NCBI GenBank assembly: GCA_002353205.1
Contig: DEJE01000060.1
Coordinates: 5,037-35,559, forward strand
Direction: 5' to 3'
Source of the DNA: Prevotella sp. UBA2756
GTDB taxonomy: Bacteria; Bacteroidota; Bacteroidia; Bacteroidales; Bacteroidaceae
Length of the DNA stretch: 30,523 bases
Each line of letters starts with the position of its first letter. Within the stretch, counting starts at the first letter, position 1. The notes beneath the pieces were generated by a model, which saw only the letters and a list, made by a program, of their open reading frames with translations, did not search any database and was not told where the DNA came from. Positions 8,357 through 14,510 of this stretch are shown here, piece by piece. Position numbers and translations under genes: made by a program.

Positions 8357-10713
8357 GAAAGAGCCTCTACCTATTTATATATATAGCCATCCTTTGCGTC
8401 GGCACAGCCCATGCGCAGGACGACTCCCGCGCGCGCAATGTGTATGTCCAGGCAGAGAGAGACTTCCAGACTGGGCGCACAGAGCAGGCCCGCGACTCGC
8501 TGATGCATCACCTCAAGGCCTTCCAGGGCAACCTGCGCCAGAACGCCCTGCGGCTCATCGCCCTCACCTATCTGGAGAACTTCGACATCCCACAGACCGA
8601 GCAGTATGCCACCATGCTCTTGAAGCAGAATCCCTACTACACCGTATCGTCACAAGACCCGCCCGAGTTTGCCGACATCGTGGGCCGCATCAAGGCCGCC
8701 ATGACGGCCACCGTCACCACCGCTTCAAGCCAGGCGGAGACCATCGAGGAGGCCCCCCTGCCCGTCACGCTCATCACCGAGGAGATGATACGCGACTGCG
8801 GGGCCCGCGACCTGCGCGAGCTGCTCACCAACTACGTGCCGGGCGTAGTCGCCACCGAGGATAAAGAGCCGATAGTGATTATGCGTGGATCCCAAAGCGA
8901 TGCTCAGGACAAGATACTCGTCATGCTCAACGGCCATCGTCTGAACGACTACAGCACCAACGTGGCGCGCTTAGACTACTCCATGAGTCTCGACAAGGTG
9001 AAACGCATAGAGGTTGTACGCGGTCCCGCATCAAGCCTCTATGGCGGTTCTGCCTACGCAGGCGTGGTGAACATCATCACCAAGACCGGCGGCGATATCG
9101 ACGGCTTGCAGGTTGGTGCTGCCATCGGCAATCACGGCCAGCTGAAAGCCTCGGCTCTCTTCGGCAAGAGCCTGCCCTTCCTCGACGTCATGGCATGGGC
9201 AAACGTCTATAAGACTGATGGGGAAAAGTCGTACTACGAGATGTCATTAACTAACAATAACTTAGAAAGCTGGACATGGCGCGGCGACATTACCATAGGG
9301 ACATATAACCACAAGCCCGCCATGGATTTCGGGGCCATAGCGAGATGGAAGGGGCTGACCTTCATGCACAACACCCACTCCTCGAACTATGTCTTGCCCT
9401 TACAAGGTAGTCCCAATATGCAATACGACTACAACACATTCCCCAGCATCAACGGCAACAAACCGGGATTCAGCCTCACCAGCCACCATACATCATTGGC
9501 TTATGACTACCAGAAAGGGCCATGGGCACTGACGGCTGGTATAGACTACGACGCGAGCAAATACATGAAATACTTGGGCGAAGGCGACACCACCTCCGTA
9601 CTTTTTTCACCCTTCTACGACAAATACGCTCTTGAGATTGTGAAGAATGTGCAAGGATACTACGAATACTGCGGATGGAGCAGCAGCAATCTTGCGGCAA
9701 ACCTGAAGGGGGCGTGGAGCTACGCCGTCACCGATAGCCATCAGGGTACCATCACCATCGGTCTGCAGTCGGCAAGGTTCACCTTCAGCGACTATCAGGG
9801 ATATAAGGGAGTGGACTACAGCAGGATCATAGAATCGACTTCGGACTGGAGAAACCAGACACATCACGAGAAGAATTTCAGCTCATTCGTGCAGGTGAAA
9901 CACCGCTGGGGCAGTCTGATAGCCAACATGGGAGTGCGCTACGACCACGTGGAAAGAAGAACAGGAGAGACAAACAGCGAGCTGTCGCCGCGTATGGCGC
10001 TCATCTTCACGCAGCCCCGTTGGGGCGTTAAGCTCTGCTACTCCACGTCGTTCGTAGATGTGGTTTTCAAAAACAGAATCCTCATAGAGAATGATATAGA
10101 AATCAACAGCGTCAAGCCTGAATACAGCCGCTGCTGGCAACTCACGCTCTGGGGCAAACAACTGCTCAAGGGTCTCAATGCTGAGGTTAATGCCTATCAC
10201 AATACGTCAGAAAACATGGCCTTGTTATCTTGGGCCACTAACACCGGAAAGATGAAAAGCATGGGCTTGGAAATCACCGCTGACTATACACATAGGAAAC
10301 TTTGGGTGCATGGAAATGCCTCGTGGAAGCGCATTCTGGAGAATCAAATCTTCACAGCCGTAGGGGATAAAGACATTATCGGGGAAGCAGACCCCCAGTT
10401 CTCGGCCAATGCCACGGTAACCTATCAGTTGCTGTCCACGCTCCAGTTTCATGCCAATGCCCACTACATCGGTAAAAGGTATCTGAAACCCTATGGCTAC
10501 CCATACTTCCATACATACATAGATGGCTATCCCAAGGCTCCCGACGCGCTGACGTTCGACTTGGGCGCCAGCTGGAGCCGGAGAAAGCTGGGGGTGAACG
10601 TCAACATTCACAACCTCTTCGGAACACGATACTGGCAGACTGGGATGAATATCTCCTACAACCTGCCGCAGCAGGGGCGCTGGTTCCTCGTGGAGCTGGC
10701 CTACAAATTCTAA
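8353..10713 (+). CDS. TonB-dependent outer-membrane receptor with N-terminal helical-repeat module
   Basis: A 786-residue outer-membrane protein. Signal peptide (1-21, ending GTAHAQ); a helical, TPR-like region (about 25-120: AERDFQTGRTEQARDSL, LIALTYLENFDIPQTEQY); a plug domain (about 145-260: PVTLITEEMIRDCGARDLRE, DKILVMLNGHRL, RIEVVRGPASSLYGG, GVVNIITKTGG); then a 22-strand-type barrel ending in the expected aromatic residue (ELAYKF). It lacks the carboxypeptidase-like domain of SusC proteins, and no susD partner follows. The plug most resembles siderophore/cobalamin/colicin-I-type receptors; the ligand is unknown. The ATG overlaps the kinase stop (ATGA), so the receptor is made as part of the signalling operon. 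Translation could also run from upstream in this frame, but only the ATG at 8353 gives a signal peptide. Confidence 0.92.
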   Translation: MRKSLYLFIYIAILCVGTAHAQDDSRARNVYVQAERDFQTGRTEQARDSLMHHLKAFQGNLRQNALRLIALTYLENFDIPQTEQYATMLLKQNPYYTVSSQDPPEFADIVGRIKAAMTATVTTASSQAETIEEAPLPVTLITEEMIRDCGARDLRELLTNYVPGVVATEDKEPIVIMRGSQSDAQDKILVMLNGHRLNDYSTNVARLDYSMSLDKVKRIEVVRGPASSLYGGSAYAGVVNIITKTGGDIDGLQVGAAIGNHGQLKASALFGKSLPFLDVMAWANVYKTDGEKSYYEMSLTNNNLESWTWRGDITIGTYNHKPAMDFGAIARWKGLTFMHNTHSSNYVLPLQGSPNMQYDYNTFPSINGNKPGFSLTSHHTSLAYDYQKGPWALTAGIDYDASKYMKYLGEGDTTSVLFSPFYDKYALEIVKNVQGYYEYCGWSSSNLAANLKGAWSYAVTDSHQGTITIGLQSARFTFSDYQGYKGVDYSRIIESTSDWRNQTHHEKNFSSFVQVKHRWGSLIANMGVRYDHVERRTGETNSELSPRMALIFTQPRWGVKLCYSTSFVDVVFKNRILIENDIEINSVKPEYSRCWQLTLWGKQLLKGLNAEVNAYHNTSENMALLSWATNTGKMKSMGLEITADYTHRKLWVHGNASWKRILENQIFTAVGDKDIIGEADPQFSANATVTYQLLSTLQFHANAHYIGKRYLKPYGYPYFHTYIDGYPKAPDALTFDLGASWSRRKLGVNVNIHNLFGTRYWQTGMNISYNLPQQGRWFLVELAYKF

Positions 10714-10760
10714 CAATTTCACATTTTTTTCGTTCCATTTATATAAAAAGCTAACGCTCG

Positions 10761-10786
10761 GCCAATTGAAAGTAAACTTTCTTGGC
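10761..10786. repeat. 26-nt inverted repeat inserted in the cassette upstream region
   Basis: GCCAA/TTGGC outer arms and GAAAGT/ACTTTC inner arms. Compared with copy D, this is extra sequence flanked on both sides by CGCTCG, as if about 30 nt had been inserted with duplication of the flank. Confidence 0.45.
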
Positions 10787-10804
10787 GCTCGCTCAACCGC
10801 TTTT

Positions 10805-10843
10805 TTGCGACAGTTATGGCAAGCATTGCCATTTCTGCCGCAA
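10805..10843 (+). repeat. Cassette palindrome, copy A (39 nt)
   Basis: Outer arms TTGCGACAG and CTGCCGCAA (one mismatch); inner arms ATGGCAA and TTGCCAT around a 3-nt loop, separated by TT on both sides. Its last base is 72 before the first base of the TACCTTTG element. Confidence 0.8.
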
Positions 10844-10889
10844 TTTTCGTATATGCGCCGCATGCTTCTCTGCCGGAAATCATCCCTTT

Positions 10890-10922
10890 TTGCTTTTTGT
10901 GCTGGAAATCGCCATACCTTTG
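10890..10922 (+). promoter_or_regulatory. Cassette promoter, copy A
   Basis: TTG 10890-10892 and TACCTTTG 10915-10922, 22 nt apart. The flanking GAAATCGCCA before it and CATCGTC after it are shared with other cassette promoters. It drives the mini-genes at 11046 and 11240. Confidence 0.75.
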
Positions 10923-10932
10923 CATCGTCAAA

Positions 10933-11006
10933 ACCGCGATTAAGCGAGCAAAGAGCCGAATGAATTTCGAGCTATTTCGAGCGGAAGCGGTTTCGAGCTT
11001 TAGCTC
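10933..11006 (+). promoter_or_regulatory. Type I 5' leader (74 nt), copy A
   Basis: Non-coding leader between promoter and start codon. It is nearly identical, and equal in length, to the leaders at 11965-12038 and 14397-14470. It contains three spaced TTTCGAGC-like units and GAGCT/AGCTC ends. It is followed by an A-rich AAACAAAGTAT stretch typical of Bacteroidota ribosome-loading regions. Confidence 0.65.
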
Positions 11007-11045
11007 AAAAAGAAACAAAGTATAAACAAAACAAATAAAAAGATT

Positions 11046-11207
11046 ATGGCAATTACAAAAAAGATGGTAAAGCAGATGCTCATGAGCATCGTTACCCTGG
11101 TGAGTTTGACAATGACACTGGTTGAAGACTTCAGCCGCGTGACAAGCATCGGTGGCGGATTCGTAGAAGACAGCTACCGCTCTTCCGAAGCATCGTTTAT
11201 GAAGTAA
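11046..11207 (+). CDS. 53-residue membrane/secreted mini-protein behind cassette A
   Basis: ATG at 11046, TAA at 11205-11207. The N terminus (KKMVKQMLMSIVTLVSLTMT) is a positively charged then hydrophobic stretch. Its DNA resembles the signal-peptide coding region of the lipoproteins at 12079 and 14511 (shared CTCATGAGCATxxTTACC). There is no lipobox Cys; the remaining 25 residues contain SIGGG and end in SSEASFMK. It is either a genuine small exported or membrane peptide, or the stump of a cassette gene that lost its body. The full cassette promoter and leader in front favour expression. No family is recognised. Confidence 0.6.
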   Translation: MAITKKMVKQMLMSIVTLVSLTMTLVEDFSRVTSIGGGFVEDSYRSSEASFMK

Positions 11208-11239
11208 AAAGGTAAAAAAGTAAAAACAGTCAGAAAAAG

Positions 11240-11380
11240 ATGATGCAGGTAAAGTGTTTATCAGCAATGGTTCTTGGCACCATGATTGCCATGACATCTT
11301 GCTCAAATGACGATGACCTGCTGGCCGACGATGCATTCGAGCACACCCCCATGCTCCACAAGCCCACAGTAAAGAAATAG
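11240..11380 (+). CDS. 46-residue mini-lipoprotein
   Basis: ATG at 11240 (or the adjacent ATG at 11243) to TAG at 11378-11380, 32 nt after the previous mini-gene. A short signal peptide (VKCLSAMVLGTMIAMTSC) ends in a lipobox Cys, followed by SNDDDLLADD, the acidic tail that in Bacteroidota marks surface-directed lipoproteins. Only about 26 residues would remain after processing. The signal region resembles that of the lipase at 19055 (SVMMFSAMIATTSC). No family is recognised; it could be a small surface peptide or a truncated cassette gene. Confidence 0.6.
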   Translation: MMQVKCLSAMVLGTMIAMTSCSNDDDLLADDAFEHTPMLHKPTVKK

Positions 11381-11408
11381 AACTCCCGTCATCATTCTCA
11401 TTCTCCTT

Positions 11409-11447
11409 TTGCGGCAGTTATGGCAAATCTCGCCATGACTGCCGCAA
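11409..11447 (+). repeat. Cassette palindrome, copy B (promoter lost)
   Basis: Outer arms TTGCGGCAG and CTGCCGCAA pair perfectly; inner arms ATGGC and GCCAT pair. About 35 nt of the usual downstream spacer are still recognisable (TTTTCGT, CGCTTCTC, GGAAA), after which similarity stops. No TAnnTTTG is found at the expected position near 11519, so it looks like a truncated cassette. It could also act as the terminator of the mini-gene pair. Confidence 0.75.
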
Positions 11448-11568
11448 TTTTCGTTTATATAAGCCGTACGCTTCTCGGGGGGAAAGTTTCTGCTTGAACG
11501 TCCCGGGACATTGCTTCCGTGCGGACCGGAAAGCCGTTTTCGTTTGTCGCTTGGGCCTTCTCTTTCTG

Positions 11569-11678
11569 CCAGATCAATTGTTTTGTGCAGGAAAATCAAT
11601 TGTTTTGCTCAGCAATCTAAATTGTTTTGCGTGGCAATTCCAATTAGATTGTGCACCAAAATAAATGGCATTGCAGAG
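11569..11678. repeat. Array of five degenerate 22-nt units
   Basis: Units start at 11569, 11591, 11613, 11635 and 11657 with exact 22-nt spacing. The common core is CAAT, four or five variable bases, then ATTGTTTTGC and a final CAG or similar. Unit identity decays to the right. A related array with the same period and the same unit number lies at 30192-30301. Both end about 170-190 nt before a cassette promoter. Confidence 0.7.
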
Positions 11679-11752
11679 AAAGGTGGAGGTGATGGCGGGG
11701 CATGGTGGCTGGAATGGCAATGGTAAACGATGTCAAAGACGTGTGAAAGGTT

Positions 11753-11791
11753 TTGCGACAGTTATGGCAAGGCTTCCCGTTTCTGCCGCAA
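11753..11791 (+). repeat. Cassette palindrome, copy C
   Basis: Outer arms TTGCGACAG/CTGCCGCAA (one mismatch); inner part AAGG/CTTCCC pairs more weakly than in other copies. Its last base is 72 before the TACCTTTG element. Confidence 0.75.
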
Positions 11792-11837
11792 ATTTCGTAC
11801 ATGCGCCATAGGCTTCTCAGGTAGAAATCATCCATTT

Positions 11838-11870
11838 TTGCTTTTTGTGCCGCGAATCGCCGTACCTTTG
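11838..11870 (+). promoter_or_regulatory. Cassette promoter, copy C
   Basis: TTG 11838-11840, 22 nt, TACCTTTG 11863-11870. The geometry is the same as copy A. It drives the large lipoprotein gene at 12079. Confidence 0.75.
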
Positions 11871-12078
11871 CAATCAGAAATCGCGAGAACAGGCTGCACC
11901 TCAGCAAAGAGCGAGCTCTCTGCCTTCGGTTTGCACTGTCCTTGCATCGTCAAAAAGAAACAAAACCGTGATTAAGCGAGTAAAGAGCCGAATGAATTTC
12001 GAGCTGTTTCGAACGGAAGCGGTTTCGGGCTTTAGCTCAAAAAAACAAAGTATAAACCATATAAATAAAAAAAGAACA
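11871..12078 (+). promoter_or_regulatory. Composite leader: type II followed by type I
   Basis: The first 79 nt (11871-11949) are identical, base for base, to the leader at 18926-19004. They include a GCAxAGAGC-GA-GCTCTxTGC hairpin (11904-11923). After CATCGTC the sequence continues with the 74-nt type I leader (11965-12038) seen in copies A and D. The join falls at TTGCATCG, which also occurs at the start of type I transcripts, suggesting recombination there. The 208-nt leader is unusually long. Confidence 0.7.
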
Positions 12079-14127
12079 ATGAAAAAGAATTCATTCCTGG
12101 TAAAGACCGTGCTCATGAGCATGCTTACCGCAGCAACTTTCACTGGTTTTACATCCTGCAGTGACGACCTCGACGACTTCGGCACCGCTCCCCAGACGGA
12201 GGAGACGGAGATGACCCGTGGCCTGGGCGGCTACGACAACGTCAACGACGAGGATTATCTGGCGTGTAATCATAAATTCACGAAGGACAACTGGCGCCAG
12301 AGCGCTTTCATCTACCTCTACGACGGCCACTCGGACGACGACTGGGCACTCCTGACTCGCAAAGGTTATAAGAAGGTGGCACTGCCCTGGGCTTCGAAGG
12401 TAGACAACAGCCTGTCCGTGCAGAGCCACATCCCTTCTGCACTGGTGGACCAGACAACCCCCGAAAACGGATGGGAGATGGTGCTCAACTATTGCGGATA
12501 CAACCAGGACGAAGATGCCAACCTCATCTTCTTCTACAACAAATATACGGGCATGATGCGCGTGATGTACTACATCCCCGATGACTTCACCGGCGGCGGC
12601 GACCACTTCTGGGAGATTTCCGTGACCGACAACATGGCCTACCGTTCACCCTGGAGATACGGCGTGCCCATGGACAGAACCATTACCGACAAAGGTTCCA
12701 TCAGCCAGAATGATCAGGGAACCATGCACGACCTCCTCATGCCATGGTGCAGCGAGATGGGTGCCGACGCACGTACGCCCAACCAGGGATGGTGGGCCTT
12801 CGACTTCGACATGTCGAACTATAACACCCAGCACACCATCACCGATCAGGACGAAATCGTGCTGACAATGCACACGCAGGATAAATCTGCAGTGACTCTC
12901 CAAAGTGTCCTGCAGGGTCAGCTGAATGGTACCATTAACCTTAATTCCGTCGGCGGTCTCTCTGGCGGCGACTGGGCCAACGGCATCCTGACGGGCCTGG
13001 CAGGTGTAGGTAAGCTGGTAGCTGGCGGAATAGCTGCCAACGCAGGGCGCGGCATGGATGCCTTCAGCGGACTGGCCGACGCACTGGGTCTCGGTGCAGG
13101 CATGGCAGGCATCTTCGGTGGCGGAGGTTCCGATCTCGAAGGTACCATCAGCCTTGGCATGACCGGCAACATCGATACGCAGGGCATCATCAAGTCGGCG
13201 CAGATTGCCAGTGGCTTCGTATCGGCTCTCCATATCCCGATGGCCAAGTTCGACATGAAGAACTCGCACATGGGGCAGGGCGTGTGGAATCTGAAGAGTG
13301 CTCCATACATTTATATGACCAATCAGTTAGAATTGGCTACAGGCGTGGATTGGTATGATCTTAATAAAGACGAGAATCCTGGAATTTATGGATGCTTATG
13401 GTTCTTCGACCCTCACAGTGTTCAGGTGGAGCTGAATCATGATGTGTTCCCCGAAGAGGAGATTGCATCTATGCAGGTGGATGTTCTCCCCGGCGCCCGC
13501 TACGCCAACAAGGTGACCGGCACCGACGCATACAGGAAATTCCTCGGACTCAATGACCGGGAACTGAAGGTGAATATTGATGATTTTAATACCGGAAAGG
13601 GAGACTGGGGCTCAATTTTTTATGTAATATGGGGCAAAAGCATGGAGAGTGAAGTTTTAGGCAACTACTACTACGGGAACTATCCCTACCCTGATGGCTT
13701 AGAGCATTATGGATGCCATGCTCCGAAAGAAGAGGTGAATGGTATGCAGCAGGTTGTATGGGGCGTAGGCAGCGACAAGAAACAGTGCATCATAGAACCT
13801 CAACTGGAATGTTGTGGATTGACAGATTTCCACTGCGTCGCTCCCCCTGTGGAAGTCAATGTGCGTGTGACTCTCAAGATGGATGATGGCAAGACGTACG
13901 TCTTCAACCGCATCTACCTGCCGCAAATAGCATTCGCGAGCTGCGATCAAACCATCCTTGAAGGGTTGTATAACCGCCAATTCAACAGGAAGAGCGAACT
14001 CAAGGAATACCAAATGAAGCATCTGGAGACCTACGACTACAACCGCAAGCGTTGCTACGACAAAATCAAGTTTATGTTCCCCAATGCCAACATCAGATAC
14101 GAGGCATGGGACCAGCCCGATGAATGA
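12079..14127 (+). CDS. Large surface-type lipoprotein with Gly-rich hydrophobic core, unknown function
   Basis: A 682-residue lipoprotein. Signal peptide with lipobox FTSC at about residue 28, then SDDLDD. The N-terminal third is rich in aromatic beta-strand sequence (WRQSAFIYLYDGHSDDDW, FHF-like FWEISVTDN). Around residues 285-355 lies a long Gly/Ala-rich, mainly hydrophobic stretch (GILTGLAGVGKLVAGGIAAN, LADALGLGAGMAGIFGGGG) flanked by beta-rich sequence, which could enter or span a membrane. The C-terminal half is again soluble-looking, with many Tyr/Trp/Cys and an ending in AWDQPDE. No catalytic motif or known family is recognised. The start at 12079 is chosen because it gives the lipoprotein signal shared with the gene at 14511; upstream in-frame ATGs lie in the leader. 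Confidence 0.85.
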   Translation: MKKNSFLVKTVLMSMLTAATFTGFTSCSDDLDDFGTAPQTEETEMTRGLGGYDNVNDEDYLACNHKFTKDNWRQSAFIYLYDGHSDDDWALLTRKGYKKVALPWASKVDNSLSVQSHIPSALVDQTTPENGWEMVLNYCGYNQDEDANLIFFYNKYTGMMRVMYYIPDDFTGGGDHFWEISVTDNMAYRSPWRYGVPMDRTITDKGSISQNDQGTMHDLLMPWCSEMGADARTPNQGWWAFDFDMSNYNTQHTITDQDEIVLTMHTQDKSAVTLQSVLQGQLNGTINLNSVGGLSGGDWANGILTGLAGVGKLVAGGIAANAGRGMDAFSGLADALGLGAGMAGIFGGGGSDLEGTISLGMTGNIDTQGIIKSAQIASGFVSALHIPMAKFDMKNSHMGQGVWNLKSAPYIYMTNQLELATGVDWYDLNKDENPGIYGCLWFFDPHSVQVELNHDVFPEEEIASMQVDVLPGARYANKVTGTDAYRKFLGLNDRELKVNIDDFNTGKGDWGSIFYVIWGKSMESEVLGNYYYGNYPYPDGLEHYGCHAPKEEVNGMQQVVWGVGSDKKQCIIEPQLECCGLTDFHCVAPPVEVNVRVTLKMDDGKTYVFNRIYLPQIAFASCDQTILEGLYNRQFNRKSELKEYQMKHLETYDYNRKRCYDKIKFMFPNANIRYEAWDQPDE

Positions 14128-14159
14128 ACGACCGTCGGCTGCGACATGCACCCAATGAC

Positions 14160-14206
14160 AAGCGGGGCACGGAAGGGTTTGGATCCCTTCTGTGCCCCGC
14201 TTTTTT
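14160..14206 (+). terminator. Strong intrinsic terminator
   Basis: An 18-bp stem (AAGCGGGGCAC and GGAAGGG against CCCTTCTGTGCCCCGCTT, one G-T pair) with a 7-nt loop, followed by six T. It ends the transcript of the lipoprotein gene at 12079. Confidence 0.9.
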
Positions 14207-14268
14207 GCTACGGTCGGCCTTCAATCCGTCACTTTATATAAAATGCTTACGCTCGCTCAATCGCATTT

Positions 14269-14307
14269 TTACGACAGTTATGGCAAGCATTGCCATTTCT
14301 GCCGCAA
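14269..14307 (+). repeat. Cassette palindrome, copy D
   Basis: Outer arms TTACGACAG/CTGCCGCAA; inner arms ATGGCAA/TTGCCAT. It sits after a separate strong terminator, so it is not needed to end the upstream transcript. Its last base is 72 before the TACCTTTG element. Confidence 0.8.
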
Positions 14308-14355
14308 ATTTCGTATATGCGCCATAGGCTTCTCTGGTGGAAATCATGCATTTCG

Positions 14356-14386
14356 TTGGACAGTGGTGGAAATCGCCATACCTTTG
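14356..14386 (+). promoter_or_regulatory. Cassette promoter, copy D
   Basis: TTG 14356-14358, 20 nt, TACCTTTG 14379-14386, followed by CATCGTC. It drives the PI-PLC/EEP lipoprotein. Confidence 0.78.
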
Positions 14387-14396
14387 CATCGTCAAA

Positions 14397-14470
14397 ACCG
14401 CGATTAAGCGAACAAAGAGCCGAAAGAATTTCGAGCTGTTTCGAGCGGAAGCGGTTTCGGGCTTTAGCTC
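14397..14470 (+). promoter_or_regulatory. Type I 5' leader (74 nt), copy D
   Basis: Same length as the leaders at 10933-11006 and 11965-12038, with only a few substitutions. The following A-rich stretch and the start codon context are shared with the gene at 12079. Confidence 0.65.
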
Positions 14471-14510
14471 AAAAAAACAAAGTATCAACCATATAAATAA
14501 AAATAGAACA

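Larger units (their letters stand above)
10714..11045. other. Intergenic region carrying promoter cassette A
   Basis: No gene apart from the elements listed: an inverted repeat (10761-10786), the cassette palindrome A (10805-10843), its promoter (10890-10922) and a type I leader (10933-11006). The sequence just upstream of the palindrome (CGCTCGCTCAA, CGC, TTTTT) is shared with copy D at 14250-14270. Confidence 0.7.
11381..12078. other. 700-nt non-coding stretch with two cassette palindromes and a tandem array
   Basis: No credible gene. It contains palindrome B without a promoter (11409-11447), a five-unit 22-nt tandem array (11569-11678), a G-rich stretch (11679-11740, nothing recognised), palindrome C with promoter (11753-11870), and a composite leader (11871-12078). 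Confidence 0.7.
14128..14510. other. Intergenic region carrying terminator and promoter cassette D
   Basis: Contains a strong terminator (14160-14206), then the cassette upstream motif, palindrome D, promoter and type I leader. No gene. Confidence 0.7.

Noticed and set aside
10805..10843. Cassette palindromes considered as ordinary intrinsic terminators only
   Set aside because: Copy D follows a separate strong terminator, copy E lies upstream of genes on both sides, and the constant distance to the promoter is not explained by termination. A dual role is not excluded for A, B and F.
11569..11678. 22-nt tandem array considered as a CRISPR
   Set aside because: Units are directly adjacent without spacers, degenerate, and no cas genes are present. 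The same holds for 30192-30301 and for the heptad repeat at 29063.
11845..12078. N-terminal extension of the large lipoprotein into the leader
   Set aside because: The extension would translate a conserved non-coding leader and the promoter, and would bury the lipoprotein signal peptide. The same applies to 14337-14510.
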